This document shows positions 25,165 through 34,658 of a stretch of 56,572 nt of DNA, piece after piece. The notes beneath the pieces are model-generated. The model was not told where the DNA came from and made no database searches. It was given only the letters and a program-made list of their open reading frames with translations. The stretch is from Alphaproteobacteria bacterium (lineage in GTDB: Bacteria; Pseudomonadota; Alphaproteobacteria; Rickettsiales; UBA1997), in the NCBI GenBank assembly GCA_030835905.1, contig JAURQX010000055.1:1-56572 (forward strand), given 5' to 3'. The position numbers and the translations under genes were made by a program. Position 1 is the stretch's first letter. Every line of letters starts with the position of its first letter.

Positions 25165-25871
25165 GATGAAATTCTTTTTAAAACTTCTTGATAACCAGCC
25201 ACTAAATCTCCCAAATCACGACGAAAAATATCCTTATCAAATTTTTGCCTAGTTTTAACATCCCATAAACGACAACTATCTGGGCTAATTTCATCAGCGA
25301 GGTGAATTTTATCATTTTTATCAAGGCCAAATTCTATTTTAAAGTCAACCAAATCCAAACCAGCCCTTAAAAAACTTTCAATTAAAATTTGATTAATTTT
25401 AAAAGCGTAATTTTTGATTTGTGTCAATTTTTGCTCATTAATTATTTTTAAAACTTTAATAGCATGATCATCATTAATGAGGGGATCTCCCAACTCATCC
25501 TTTTTATAGCAAATTTCAAAAATTGGACTTAGTAAACCCTGACCCTCCTCAAGACCTAATCTTTTTGCCATTGAACCAGCTGCAATATTGCGAATAATTA
25601 CCTCAAGGGGAATAATCTTTAATTTTTTAATCAGCTGCTCTCGATCATTAATTTTTTTTATAAAGTGACAAGGAATATTGGCTTGAATAATTTTACCCAT
25701 TAAAATCTCTGATATTTTGTTATTCAAAATCCCCTTATTTTCGATCACAGCTTTTTTTTGAGCGTTAAAAGCAGTAGCATCATCTTTAAAATATTGGATA
25801 AGTTGATCTGGATCATCAGTGCTATAAATTATTTTAGCCTTGCCTTCATATATTTTTTGTAATTTTTGCAT
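25161..25871 (-). CDS. purC: Phosphoribosylaminoimidazole-succinocarboxamide synthase
   Basis: SAICAR synthetase of 236 residues in de novo purine synthesis. It begins KIYEGKAKIIYSTDDPDQLI and continues with FKDDATAFNAQKKAVI, IPLEVIIRNIAAGSMAKRLG, LVDFKIEFGLD and DEISPDSCRLWD, all intact. It implies the organism still makes purines, which classical Rickettsia do not. It lies 5 bp after the chalcone-isomerase-like gene and overlaps cobS. Confidence 0.95.
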   Translation of the reverse strand: MQKLQKIYEGKAKIIYSTDDPDQLIQYFKDDATAFNAQKKAVIENKGILNNKISEILMGKIIQANIPCHFIKKINDREQLIKKLKIIPLEVIIRNIAAGSMAKRLGLEEGQGLLSPIFEICYKKDELGDPLINDDHAIKVLKIINEQKLTQIKNYAFKINQILIESFLRAGLDLVDFKIEFGLDKNDKIHLADEISPDSCRLWDVKTRQKFDKDIFRRDLGDLVAGYQEVLKRISS

Positions 25872-25876
25872 AAAGA

Positions 25877-26416
25877 TTAATTTTTCTTACCTAATAAATT
25901 CATGGTTATTTTTGGATATGATGAGTTGTAGTGCAACCAAATATCAACAAATTCACGAGCAAATTCCTTATCTTCTATCTTACCGTTAAATTGCGAATTA
26001 TGATAAAATCTTAAAACACCATGAGGAAAATAAACTACAGTTTTAGTGTCTCCTTTAAAAACATCATTAAAAACTCGCAGCATATCTTTTTTATAGTCTT
26101 TTTCTTTTTGGTCTGAAATTTTATAGTTTTTACGAATTTCCACAATTGACCTATCAATCAAATCATCCTTTCCAAAAAATTTATTATATTTAATGCTAAT
26201 TGCAAATTTTTGATTATAAGAAAATTCTTCTGATTGACTCCAAAGAGCTATATCATAGATTTTAAAACCAAAAAACTTTAACTGATCACTACCCAATAAT
26301 CTTGGATTATCAATGTTTTTTGCTATTTCTTTAGGAGGAATTTGATCATCAAAAGCTATTGCCAAAGAATTTTTACTAAAAAAAATTATTAATAAAAAAT
26401 AGCTAAAAAATCGCAT
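25877..26416 (-). CDS. Periplasmic chalcone-isomerase-like protein
   Basis: 179 residues with a signal peptide MRFFSYFLLIIFFSKNSLA. The mature part fits the bacterial chalcone-isomerase-like family: LLGSDQLKFFGFKIYDIALW, FAISIKYNKFFGKDDLIDRSI, GVLRFYHNSQFNGKIEDKEFAREFVDIWLHYNSSYPKI and a final LLG. The bacterial members are not thought to act on flavonoids, and their role is unknown. It lies between ftsA and purC with spacings of 7 and 5 bp, within a likely operon. Confidence 0.78.
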   Translation of the reverse strand: MRFFSYFLLIIFFSKNSLAIAFDDQIPPKEIAKNIDNPRLLGSDQLKFFGFKIYDIALWSQSEEFSYNQKFAISIKYNKFFGKDDLIDRSIVEIRKNYKISDQKEKDYKKDMLRVFNDVFKGDTKTVVYFPHGVLRFYHNSQFNGKIEDKEFAREFVDIWLHYNSSYPKITMNLLGKKN

Positions 26417-26423
26417 AAATTAA

Positions 26424-27653
26424 TTAACTTAAAATTTTTTCTAAAACCCTTTTTAACCAATTTGACTGAGTATCTGTTAGCCTTTTATTAGATTCTTTTA
26501 CGTAAATTTGTCGCAAAAATTCAATCATACCTAAAGAACAGCTATTAGCGTTATTAAAAACATCTGGGAACTTGGTTTTAATATTTTTCGGATAGCCGAC
26601 ACGAACATTTTTATAAAAAATATCCGCAACCACTTTATCAATCCCAATCGTAGTCGTAGCTCCACCAGTGATGACAATATTATTTATCATATCAATTTTA
26701 ATTGAAGATTTTAGTAAAACATCTTTTACTCCTAAAAAAATTTCCTCTAACCTAGCCTGCATAATGTCACGAAATTCTTCTCTGGTTATGTTTATAACTT
26801 CACCATTTAGACTTCCATGAACCATTCTAATGAGTTCTCGCCTTTCTATATTACTTACAATCAAAGAAGAATTAAGATTTTTTACTTTTTCAGCTTCATT
26901 AACATCAATATTTAAAATCATTGATATATCTTTAGTGACATTAAAACCACCATATTTAACAGCATTTGTATAAATTATTTTCTCATCATTATATAGGCAA
27001 AAAGAAGTAAAGTGACTGCCAATATCAATTAGTAAGGTTCTTAGAGATTTTTCATCTTCATCCAAGCAGGATAATGATGAGGCATAGCAATCTACAATAT
27101 AACTACTTACCGAGATTTGACATTTTTTTAGACAGTTTTCAATATTTTGTATGATTAACTTTGGAATAGAAATTACATGAAATTTTGAAGTAATTATATT
27201 ACCCACCATATGCATCGGATTATCCACAGGGTAAGAACCATCAATGCTGTATTGCATGGGAATTAAATGTATAATTTCACGATTTCTTTTTTTATATTCA
27301 GCTCTGATTTTTTCAGTAAGACTAATTACATCACATCTTCTGACACTATCAGAAGATATTTTGGTTCTTACTTCTCTATGATTTGAAATAGTTTGAATTG
27401 CCGAAATACCAACCAAAACTTCATCAATATTAATTCCCGCCATCTTTTCGGCTTGTGACACTGCATTAATTATTGATTTTTGAGCTTGTCTCATATCAGT
27501 GATAGCACTACCCACAATGCCCTTGGACTCTTTTACACCATGACCAATAATTTCAATTGCTTCACCCTTAATGGCCGCAATCATACAAACTACTTTAGAA
27601 GATCCCATATCTAAACAGGCTACAATCTTCTCATTTTTAAAGTTTGTAATCAT
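26424..27653 (-). CDS. ftsA: Cell division protein FtsA
   Basis: An actin-like ATPase of 409 residues that ties FtsZ to the membrane. It begins with the phosphate-1 loop CLDMGSSKVVCMIAAIKG, has the 1C-domain motif EVLVGISAIQTISNHREV, the phosphate-2 loop LLIDIGSHFTSF, and the adenosine loop IVITGGATTTIG. The C-terminal LKRVLEKILS is a short amphipathic membrane-binding helix. It lies between lpxD (11 bp upstream) and the chalcone-isomerase-like gene; ftsQ and ftsZ are not adjacent, unlike in a standard dcw cluster. Confidence 0.95.
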   Translation of the reverse strand: MITNFKNEKIVACLDMGSSKVVCMIAAIKGEAIEIIGHGVKESKGIVGSAITDMRQAQKSIINAVSQAEKMAGINIDEVLVGISAIQTISNHREVRTKISSDSVRRCDVISLTEKIRAEYKKRNREIIHLIPMQYSIDGSYPVDNPMHMVGNIITSKFHVISIPKLIIQNIENCLKKCQISVSSYIVDCYASSLSCLDEDEKSLRTLLIDIGSHFTSFCLYNDEKIIYTNAVKYGGFNVTKDISMILNIDVNEAEKVKNLNSSLIVSNIERRELIRMVHGSLNGEVINITREEFRDIMQARLEEIFLGVKDVLLKSSIKIDMINNIVITGGATTTIGIDKVVADIFYKNVRVGYPKNIKTKFPDVFNNANSCSLGMIEFLRQIYVKESNKRLTDTQSNWLKRVLEKILS

Positions 27654-27664
27654 TTATTAAAAAT

Positions 27665-28672
27665 TTAAGAATTTGCCATTTTAATTAATTTGGCATTTAA
27701 TTTATGCCAAAGCCTAATTGGTAATGCTGGAGCCCCACCTACAACTTGCATTGGCTCTACATCTCGCATTACACCACTCATACCCGCAATTTTAGCCCCG
27801 TCACCGATTTTAATATGTCCACCAATTCCAACGCTACCGCCGATTTGGACAAACTTGCCAATTTCAGCGCTGCCCGCAATTGCTCCACAACCAGCCATCA
27901 CAGTTCCTTGACCAATAACCACGTTATGAGCAATTTGATTAAGATTATCAATTTTCACACCATCGCAAATTATTGTATTTTCAATAGCTCCACGGTCAAT
28001 ACAACAATTAGCACCAATTTCAACATCATTGCCAATTTCAACAATACCGATTTGTATAATTTTGTGATTGACACCTTTGTCATGAGCAAAACCAAAACCA
28101 TCTTGGCCGATTTTAGCGCCATTATGAATTATACAACCACTTTTCATTACACAAAATGAAATTACAACATTGGCATTAATCATACAATTGTCACCTATGA
28201 CGCAACCATCAAGAATTGATGAGTTTGGTCCAATTACACAATTTTCACCAATTTCAACATTTTTACCAATGTAGGCATTTGGTGCGATTTTACAATTTTT
28301 ACCAATTTTTGCAGTTTTATGAATTAACTTTTCACCAAAATCTGAGATATTTTCTTGATAAAATTCAGCAACAATTTGCGAATAAGCAAAATAAGGATTT
28401 TCATGCTCCAAAATAATCATTTCAGCTGGTGCTTTTTCTTTAAATTTAGCTTGAGCAAAGCAAAAACCTGCATTTGAAATAGTAAAATTTTCTAAATATT
28501 GACCAGCATTAATAAATGATAAATCATCCTTGTCAGCATTTTTTAGGGTTGCAACATTTTTAACCATCTTACTCAAATCAACTTCATTACTAACTTTACA
28601 ATTAGTAATTTTTATAATTTGTGCAATTGTTAACTCAGTTTGTTTTTTACTAAAAAAACGATCTCTTAACAT
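27665..28672 (-). CDS. lpxD: UDP-3-O-acylglucosamine N-acyltransferase LpxD
   Basis: The third lipid A enzyme, 335 residues. The N-terminal uridine-binding domain ([29 protein letters not shown]) is followed by a left-handed beta-helix of hexapeptide repeats ([20 protein letters not shown]) and a C-terminal helix. The catalytic histidine lies in [12 protein letters not shown]. It shows that lipid A is made, in agreement with the lpt genes. Probably the first gene of lpxD-ftsA-chalcone isomerase-purC-cobS. Confidence 0.95.
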   Translation of the reverse strand: MLRDRFFSKKQTELTIAQIIKITNCKVSNEVDLSKMVKNVATLKNADKDDLSFINAGQYLENFTISNAGFCFAQAKFKEKAPAEMIILEHENPYFAYSQIVAEFYQENISDFGEKLIHKTAKIGKNCKIAPNAYIGKNVEIGENCVIGPNSSILDGCVIGDNCMINANVVISFCVMKSGCIIHNGAKIGQDGFGFAHDKGVNHKIIQIGIVEIGNDVEIGANCCIDRGAIENTIICDGVKIDNLNQIAHNVVIGQGTVMAGCGAIAGSAEIGKFVQIGGSVGIGGHIKIGDGAKIAGMSGVMRDVEPMQVVGGAPALPIRLWHKLNAKLIKMANS

Positions 28673-28773
28673 TATTTTTTATTATAATTTTTAAACAAAC
28701 TAAATGCTATTTAGCAATTGATCACAGTAAATTCAATTTTACAAAAAATTTCTTAGCGTTATTTTTTGCATTT

Positions 28774-28892
28774 AATGCTTAGAAAAATAAGATTTTTTGA
28801 GGAATTTTTAGCTATTAAAATCTTAGCCTACATTGATGTAGGTGGATTTTAATAGCGACAAAATTACCAAAAAAGATAATTTTATAAGTATT
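28774..28892. repeat. Nested palindromic element, family A relative with different arms
   Basis: The left side AATGCTTA...GATTTTTTGAGGAATTTTTAG and the right side AAAATTACCAAAAAAGAT...ATAAGTATT pair over nearly 55 bp each. The core is a perfect hairpin CCTACAT-TG-ATGTAGG at 28827-28842. The blocks TTTTTGAGGAATTTTTAG and CAAAATTACCAAAA link it to family A, but both the outer arms and the core hairpin have changed with pairing kept. Confidence 0.8.
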
Positions 28893-28895
28893 AAA

Positions 28896-29768
28896 TTAGA
28901 GCCATTTGGCTATGGGTGGAAGTGACATCAGTATCGCCTCACTATTACCGCCGGTCATCAGTCCAAATTTAGTACCACGATCATAAATCAAATTAAACTC
29001 TGCATACAAACCTCTTTTTTGAAACTGAAATTCCCTTTGCTCATCACCCCATTTTTTGAACATATTTTGGCGCACAATTTGCGGAAAAATACCTAAAAAA
29101 GCCAAACCAACATCTTTAGTAAAATTAAAATCATCATTAAAATTACCGCTATCTAGATAATCATAAAATATACCACCAACCCCTCGAGAACAATTGCGAT
29201 GCTTTATAAAAAAATATTCATCACACCATTTTTTGAACTTTTGATAATAATTTTCATCATATTTATCGCAGGCACCTTTAAAAGCTTGGTGGAAATTTTT
29301 AGTATCATTTTCATCTTCATAAATAGGGTTCAAATCAGCCCCACCGCCAAACCAGCTTTTAGTAGTACAAATAAATCTTGTATTCATATGAACCGCTGGC
29401 ACCAAGGGCGAACTCATATGCGCCACTAACGAAATGCCGCTTGCCCAAAATCTAGGATCTTGATCAGCGCCAGGTATTTGTTTACGAAATTCTTCACTAA
29501 ATTCGCCATAAACTTTTGAGAAATTAACACCAACTTTTTCAAAAACATTGCCATTCATCAAAGACATTTCACCATAACCACCATCTTGACCATCTTGATT
29601 TCTTTGCCAGTTTTTACGCTGAAATTTAGGCGATTGAATTTGTGGTTTCAATGGTTGTTGATCTGATTTTAAATATTCATTTTCAATTTTTTCAAATTCT
29701 TGGCAAATTTTATCACGCAAATTTACAAACCAAGAAGATGTTAGAACTTGTTTTTCTTGAATATTCAT
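28896..29768 (-). CDS. hemF: Oxygen-dependent coproporphyrinogen III oxidase
   Basis: Haem-synthesis enzyme of 290 residues that decarboxylates coproporphyrinogen III using oxygen. Motifs: NVFEKVGVNFSKVYGEFS, WFGGGADLNPIYE, RNCSRGVGGIFYDYLD, and FNLIYDRGTKFGLMTGGNSEAILMSLPP. It is full length. Its start is 60 bp from the divergent tyrS start. A palindromic element follows its stop directly, separating it from lpxD. Confidence 0.95.
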   Translation of the reverse strand: MNIQEKQVLTSSWFVNLRDKICQEFEKIENEYLKSDQQPLKPQIQSPKFQRKNWQRNQDGQDGGYGEMSLMNGNVFEKVGVNFSKVYGEFSEEFRKQIPGADQDPRFWASGISLVAHMSSPLVPAVHMNTRFICTTKSWFGGGADLNPIYEDENDTKNFHQAFKGACDKYDENYYQKFKKWCDEYFFIKHRNCSRGVGGIFYDYLDSGNFNDDFNFTKDVGLAFLGIFPQIVRQNMFKKWGDEQREFQFQKRGLYAEFNLIYDRGTKFGLMTGGNSEAILMSLPPIAKWL

Positions 29769-29771
29769 TTT

Positions 29772-29800
29772 TTGTAAATTTTAATTGGATATTCTAAAAT
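29772..29800 (+). promoter_or_regulatory. Candidate promoter for tyrS
   Basis: TTGTAA at 29772-29777 and TAAAAT at 29795-29800 with a 17 bp spacer, in the 60 bp between divergent hemF and tyrS, giving a leader of about 22 bases. Confidence 0.45.
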
Positions 29801-29828
29801 ATTTTAAAATTAACCTTAAATAATTAAT

Positions 29829-31073
29829 ATGAATTTCAAGTCAAGCTTCTTAAACGAATTTTATCAAAGAGGTTTTTACGCCAATTGCACTCACCCAGAA
29901 ATTTTAGATGATATTTTTTGTAAGCAAAAAATTAAGACCTATATTGGCTTTGACTGTACAGCTCAATCACTTCACGCAGGTAGCCTTATTCAAATAATGA
30001 TTCTAAGATTACTTCAAAAACATAATCATCAGCCAATTATTTTACTTGGTGGGGGTACAACCAAAATTGGTGATCCTTCCGGTAAAGATTCAGCGCGCCA
30101 AATTCTTGACGACAAACAAATTCAACAAAACTTGAATGGTATTCAAAAAACCTTAGAAAATTTTTTAAATTTCAATTCAGCAAATAAAGCATTAATTGTT
30201 AATAATAATGACTGGCTAAGTCAGCTAAACTATATAGATTTTTTACGCCAAGTTGGTCGCCACTTTTCAATAAATCGTATGCTTAGCTTTGATTCAGTTA
30301 AGCTACGCATTGATCGCGAACAAAATCTATCGTTTCTTGAGTTTAACTATATGATTTTGCAAGCCTATGATTTTTATCAATTAAACCAGTCTCATAACTG
30401 CATTTTACAAATTGGTGGCTCAGATCAATGGGGTAATATTGTAAATGGAGTTGAGTTAACTCGAAAAATTAATTTTGAAAAAAACGACAAGAGTAATTTA
30501 AGAGAAGTTTTTGGCCTCACTACCCCACTTTTAACCCTAGCAAACGGGCAGAAAATGGGCAAATCAGCAGATGGAGCTATTTGGCTTGATAAAAATATGC
30601 TCGAACCTTTTGCTTATTTTCAATATTTTCGAAATATTGACGACAAGGATGTTGTAAAATTTCTAAAATTATTCACCGATTTAGATCTGGCAAAAATTGA
30701 TGAATTGTCAAAATTAAAAGATCAAGAAATCAACAAGGCCAAAGAAATTTTAGCCTTTGAAACTACTAAAATTTGTCACGGCTTAGATGAAGCCAACAAT
30801 TCTTTACAAAAAGCTCGAGAAATTTTTATCAATAAAAGCAGTGATCAATTTGTCTTAAAAGAAATCAAAATTGAAAATGGTAAAAAACTAACTGAAATAA
30901 TTCAAGCTTGTGAAGCTTGCGAATCACTTTCTCAAGCCAAAAAATTAATTCAAGGCAATGCTGTAAAAATTGATGACGCCTTAATTTTAGATATTAATTT
31001 GTCTTTTAATCAGCCAAAAACTTTTAACTTACAAGTTGGTAAGAAAAAATTCTTTAAAATAAATCTAATTTAA
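29829..31073 (+). CDS. tyrS: Tyrosyl-tRNA synthetase
   Basis: Class I synthetase of 414 residues. The HIGH-equivalent is in FDCTAQSLHAGSLIQIM, the tyrosine-binding segment in NYMILQAYDFYQL and QIGGSDQWGNIVNG, and the KMSKS loop is KMGKSADGAIW. A C-terminal S4 RNA-binding domain covers about residues 350-412 (SLSQAKKLIQGNAVKID). The PfkB kinase gene follows after 3 bp, so the two are cotranscribed. Confidence 0.96.
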   Translation: MNFKSSFLNEFYQRGFYANCTHPEILDDIFCKQKIKTYIGFDCTAQSLHAGSLIQIMILRLLQKHNHQPIILLGGGTTKIGDPSGKDSARQILDDKQIQQNLNGIQKTLENFLNFNSANKALIVNNNDWLSQLNYIDFLRQVGRHFSINRMLSFDSVKLRIDREQNLSFLEFNYMILQAYDFYQLNQSHNCILQIGGSDQWGNIVNGVELTRKINFEKNDKSNLREVFGLTTPLLTLANGQKMGKSADGAIWLDKNMLEPFAYFQYFRNIDDKDVVKFLKLFTDLDLAKIDELSKLKDQEINKAKEILAFETTKICHGLDEANNSLQKAREIFINKSSDQFVLKEIKIENGKKLTEIIQACEACESLSQAKKLIQGNAVKIDDALILDINLSFNQPKTFNLQVGKKKFFKINLI

Positions 31074-31076
31074 ATC

Positions 31077-32051
31077 ATGGAAATAATCGCTATTGGTAAC
31101 GCTATCATGGATGTTTTATCGCAAATTGATGATGATTTTTTAAAACAAAAAAATTTAAGCAAAGGCTCTATGTCTTTGATCAATGAAGAAATGGCTAGAA
31201 ATTTGGCACAAATTGGCTCTACTAAAATAGACTGTGGTGGCTCAGCAGCCAACACTATAACTGCAATTTCACAACTTGGAATTGATTGCGGCTTTCTTGG
31301 AAAAGTATGTAATGATAAATTTGGTAATGAATTTGTTAGAAAAATCAGAAATACCAATGCCAAATTCTTAGGTAATAATTACCATCAAGATCCTACCGCA
31401 AAATCTTTTATTTTAGTAACTCCAGATGCGCAAAGGACAATGTGTACCTATCTTGGCTGTGCCCCATATATTGACGATAATGATATTGATCAAGAGTATT
31501 TTGAAAATGCTAAAATTCTTTATCTTGAAGGCTATCTTTGGGACAAGGTTGAAACTATTCACGCACTCAAAAAAGCCATTAGATATGCCAAAAAACATTC
31601 GGTTAAAATTGCCTTTTCAACCTCCGACTCATTTTGCGTAGATCGCAATAAGGCAGATTTCTCAAATCTAATTAAAAACGATCTAGAGATATTATTTACC
31701 AATGAATCTGAATTTTTATCACTCTCAAACAATAAAGAATATAGCGACAAAAGCGCATTAACATTTTTTAATCAATATCCCAAGCTTACAGCCATTATTA
31801 CTAGGAGCGAAAATGGTTGCACAGTAGTTAAAAATGGCATAATAACTAAAAAACCAGCTTGTCACATAGTAAATCTTGTTGATACAACTGGCGCTGGTGA
31901 CGCTTTTGCTGCTGGATTCCTATTCAAAATTATAAAAGGGGATTCTATTGAAGAAGCAGCTGATTTTGGAAATATGTTAGCAGCAACTATAATTCAAAAA
32001 TTTGGTGCCAGATTTGATATTAAAGAAATCAGAAGATTGAGCGATTTTTAA
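31077..32051 (+). CDS. PfkB-family carbohydrate/nucleoside kinase
   Basis: A ribokinase-fold kinase of 324 residues, most like adenosine kinases or the alphaproteobacterial sugar kinases annotated near them. The N-terminal substrate loop has CGGSAANTITAISQLG, and the C-terminal anion hole and catalytic aspartate are in VDTTGAGDAFAAGFLF. The absence of a second GG early on and the IAIGNAIMDVL start fit the adenosine-kinase-like subgroup. The substrate cannot be fixed from sequence. Cotranscribed with tyrS; tRNA-Pro follows on the other strand. Confidence 0.85.
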   Translation: MEIIAIGNAIMDVLSQIDDDFLKQKNLSKGSMSLINEEMARNLAQIGSTKIDCGGSAANTITAISQLGIDCGFLGKVCNDKFGNEFVRKIRNTNAKFLGNNYHQDPTAKSFILVTPDAQRTMCTYLGCAPYIDDNDIDQEYFENAKILYLEGYLWDKVETIHALKKAIRYAKKHSVKIAFSTSDSFCVDRNKADFSNLIKNDLEILFTNESEFLSLSNNKEYSDKSALTFFNQYPKLTAIITRSENGCTVVKNGIITKKPACHIVNLVDTTGAGDAFAAGFLFKIIKGDSIEEAADFGNMLAATIIQKFGARFDIKEIRRLSDF

Positions 32052-32132
32052 CCCGCACAATTTAAGCCATGTATTTTTGGTGCCTGCAAAAAGGTATTAA
32101 TAGGTTTTTTTGATTAAATATACTTACGAAAG

Positions 32133-32210
32133 TGGTCGGGGCGGAGAGATTTGAACTCCCGACCCTCTGGTCCCAAACCAGATGCGCTAGCCAGACTGCG
32201 CTACGCCCCG
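32133..32210 (-). tRNA. tRNA-Pro (anticodon TGG)
   Basis: On the minus strand the acceptor arm CGGGGCG (from 32210) pairs with CGCCCCG. The D arm GCGCAGTCTGGCTAGCGC, the anticodon stem TCTGG-TTTGGGA-CCAGA with anticodon TGG, and the T arm GGGAG-TTCAAAT-CTCTC are all intact. The discriminator A is followed by an encoded CCA (32133-32135). Confidence 0.97.
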
Positions 32211-32230
32211 AAAACAAAAAAGAAGAATAA

Positions 32231-32259
32231 AAGATATAATCGATCAAAATAGCTTGCAA
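32231..32259 (-). promoter_or_regulatory. Candidate promoter for tRNA-Pro
   Basis: On the minus strand TTGCAA (32254-32259) and TATCTT (32231-32236) are 17 bp apart, placing transcription start about 14 bases upstream of the mature tRNA 5' end. Confidence 0.5.
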
Positions 32260-32312
32260 TCTTGGCCAAATTAATTGACATTTAGACAATTTAACAAGAA
32301 TCTCAAATCGAT

Positions 32313-32341
32313 TTGGTTTTTGGCTAAAATTAGATTATATG
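32313..32341 (+). promoter_or_regulatory. Candidate promoter at the head of the polysaccharide locus
   Basis: TTGGTT at 32313-32318 and TATATG at 32336-32341 with a 17 bp spacer, upstream of the DUF5334 gene at 32377. All genes from here to 43310 are on the same strand with small gaps or overlaps, so this may drive the whole locus. Confidence 0.35.
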
Positions 32342-32376
32342 CTAAATCAAATATAAACCCACTCAAAAAGTCAACT

Positions 32377-32652
32377 ATGAAAAAAAGATTTTTAATTTTT
32401 ATTTTCATTTCTTTATTTTTTTTTAGCAAAACCTCTCTTGCGTGGGATGGTTATGATTTTGAAAATGACGAACCAGTTGAAATTGGCCCAGGAAACTTAG
32501 TTCGCGAAGGTTTGGTTATTGAATATCTTGACGTTAATTCAGGCGACTATCACCAAGTAAAAGTTTTAGAAATGAACTCACTTGGCAACGAAACTGAATT
32601 AACAGTCGAAGATTTTGAAGACAAAAGCACTAGAACTTTTATTATGGAATAA
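32377..32652 (+). CDS. Secreted DUF5334 family protein
   Basis: 91 residues from the ATG at 32377, with signal peptide MKKRFLIFIFISLFFFSKTSLA. The mature part AWDGYDFENDEPVEIGPGNLVREGLVIEYLDV and YHQVKVLEMN matches the small DUF5334 family, known mostly from alphaproteobacteria and of unknown role. A longer in-frame reading from a TTG at 32275 adds a positively charged extension with no merit. The rmlA start is 10 bp downstream, so it may ride on the same transcript by position only. Confidence 0.75.
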   Translation: MKKRFLIFIFISLFFFSKTSLAWDGYDFENDEPVEIGPGNLVREGLVIEYLDVNSGDYHQVKVLEMNSLGNETELTVEDFEDKSTRTFIME

Positions 32653-32662
32653 AAATTGATTT

Positions 32663-33547
32663 ATGAAAGGAATAATTCTTGCTGGTGGTTCTGGTACTAG
32701 ACTGGCGCCACTAACCAATGTAATGAGTAAACAACTTTTACCAGTTTACGATAAACCAATGATTTGCTACCCATTGGCAACATTGATGAGTATTGGCATT
32801 AGGCAGATTTTGATTATTGCCAAATCTGATGATTTGATAAATATCAAAAAATTTCTTGGCAATGGTCGCGATCTTGGCATTAGACTAAGCTACGCCGTGC
32901 AAGACGAGCCAAAAGGAATTGCCGATGCATTTATAATTGGTGAAAAATTCATCGGCAAAAGTGATGTTTGCTTGGTTTTAGGCGATAATATTTTTTACGG
33001 CTCTGAAGTTGGCGTTGATTCAATGCAAGGCAAGTTTGAATTGATGAATAAAAAAGAAATTGATGCTTTTATTTTCGCCTATCATGTTTCAGATCCTGAA
33101 AGATATGGCGTAGTTGAATTTAACAATGAAAATCAAGAAAAAGCCATTAGCATTGAAGAAAAACCAAAAAAACCCAAATCAAATTGGGCAGTTACTGGAC
33201 TTTATATTTACTCCAATAATGTGATTGAAATTGCAAAAAATCTGAAACCTTCAGCTAGAGGAGAATTAGAAATAACTGATATTAACAATGTTTATCTTAA
33301 AAGAGATAAATTAGGGGTTATCACTTTCAAAAGAGGATTTGCTTGGCTTGATGCTGGAACGCCAGACTCACTTCTTGACTCAGCACATTTTATTCAAACC
33401 ATTGAAAAGCGCCAAGGTCTAAAAATTGCCTGCCTTGAAGAAATTGCCTACAGAAAAGGCTTTATTTCTAAAGAAAAACTAATTGAAATATCAAAAAAAT
33501 ATAAGGAAGGCTCTGCTTATAGAAAGTATTTGGATTTAATTAGATGA
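32663..33547 (+). CDS. rmlA: Glucose-1-phosphate thymidylyltransferase RmlA
   Basis: 294 residues. It makes dTDP-glucose from dTTP and glucose-1-phosphate, the entry point for both sugars of this locus. It begins [18 protein letters not shown] with the nucleotide-binding G-x-G-T-R-L. Further motifs are [52 protein letters not shown] and [16 protein letters not shown]. It overlaps fdtB by 4 bp. Confidence 0.96.
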   Translation: MKGIILAGGSGTRLAPLTNVMSKQLLPVYDKPMICYPLATLMSIGIRQILIIAKSDDLINIKKFLGNGRDLGIRLSYAVQDEPKGIADAFIIGEKFIGKSDVCLVLGDNIFYGSEVGVDSMQGKFELMNKKEIDAFIFAYHVSDPERYGVVEFNNENQEKAISIEEKPKKPKSNWAVTGLYIYSNNVIEIAKNLKPSARGELEITDINNVYLKRDKLGVITFKRGFAWLDAGTPDSLLDSAHFIQTIEKRQGLKIACLEEIAYRKGFISKEKLIEISKKYKEGSAYRKYLDLIR

Positions 33548-34647
33548 TTCAGTTTTTAGATCTCAAAACAATCAATCAAAAATATAAAGCTGAGTTGCAA
33601 GAAGCAATTACTAAAGTCGTTGACTCGGGCTGGTATATTTTAGGATCAGAGGTTGAAAAATTCGAGGCTGAGTTTGCCAATTATTGTGAAGTTAAGCATT
33701 GCATCGGCGTGGCTAATGGCCTTGATGCATTAATCTTAATTCTTGAGGGCTATAAAAAATTAGGCATTTTTCAAGATTTTGATGAGGTGATAGTGCAAGC
33801 AAATACCTACATCGCATCAATTTTGGCCATCAGCAAAGCTAATTTAACACCAATTTTAGTCGAACCAGATATTGCAACTTACAACATCAATCCAGATTTA
33901 ATTGAAGCCAAAATCACCAAAAAAACCAAAGCCATTATGCCAGTGCATTTATATGGTAGGGCTTGTGATATGGCAAAAATTTGGGAGTTGGCCAAAAAAT
34001 ATAATCTGAAAATTATCGAAGACAGCGCACAAGCACAAGGTGCGATTTATCAAAATAAAAAAACTGGCAATTTAGGCGATGCTTCGGGCTTTAGTTTTTA
34101 TCCTGGAAAAAACTTAGGTGCATTGGGTGACGCCGGCGCAGTAATAACAAATGATAAAGATTTAGCAAAAACTGTTAGAATTCTAAGAAATTATGGCTCT
34201 GAAAAAAAATACCACAATCTATATCAAGGCTTTAACTCGAGATTAGACGAAATTCAGGCGGCCATTTTATCAGTTAAATTGAAATATCTTGATGAAGAAA
34301 ATCAGCAAAGAAGAGAAATCGCCAAAATTTATGATAATTTGCTTAATAATGATAAAATAATTAAGCCGAATTACCCCCACCAAGATGAAAAAAATCATGT
34401 TTGGCATCTTTACACAATTCGCTGTCAAAAAAGAGATGAATTACAAAATTATTTAACCCAAAATCAAATCCAAACCGTTATTCACTACCCTATTGCACCA
34501 CATAAACAAGAAGCTTATAGTGAGATAAAAAATCTAAAACTTCCAATCACCGAAAAAATCCATCAAGAAATAATTAGTTTGCCGATTTATCCAAATCTAA
34601 ACAAAGATTCGGTTACTTTAGTGAGTGAAATAATTAATAAATTTTAA
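33544..34647 (+). CDS. fdtB: dTDP-3-keto-6-deoxyhexose aminotransferase (FdtB/QdtB type)
   Basis: A DegT/DnrJ/EryC1 PLP aminotransferase of 367 residues. Motifs: [65 protein letters not shown], the PLP lysine in [16 protein letters not shown], and [12 protein letters not shown]. With FdtA (38810) it would put an amino group at C3 of the dTDP-6-deoxyhexose. Whether the product has the galacto form (Fuc3N) or gluco form (Qui3N) depends on the isomerase and cannot be read directly. Confidence 0.85.
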   Translation: MIQFLDLKTINQKYKAELQEAITKVVDSGWYILGSEVEKFEAEFANYCEVKHCIGVANGLDALILILEGYKKLGIFQDFDEVIVQANTYIASILAISKANLTPILVEPDIATYNINPDLIEAKITKKTKAIMPVHLYGRACDMAKIWELAKKYNLKIIEDSAQAQGAIYQNKKTGNLGDASGFSFYPGKNLGALGDAGAVITNDKDLAKTVRILRNYGSEKKYHNLYQGFNSRLDEIQAAILSVKLKYLDEENQQRREIAKIYDNLLNNDKIIKPNYPHQDEKNHVWHLYTIRCQKRDELQNYLTQNQIQTVIHYPIAPHKQEAYSEIKNLKLPITEKIHQEIISLPIYPNLNKDSVTLVSEIINKF

Positions 34648-34658
34648 TATTTTTTAAA

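Noticed and set aside
27746..28159. 137-residue plus-strand open frame opposite lpxD
   Set aside because: It is antisense to the well-conserved hexapeptide repeats; the His/Asn/Thr-rich product is a by-product of that repeat.
32275..32376. Extension of the DUF5334 gene from a TTG start
   Set aside because: It would bury the clear signal peptide that starts at the ATG at 32377.
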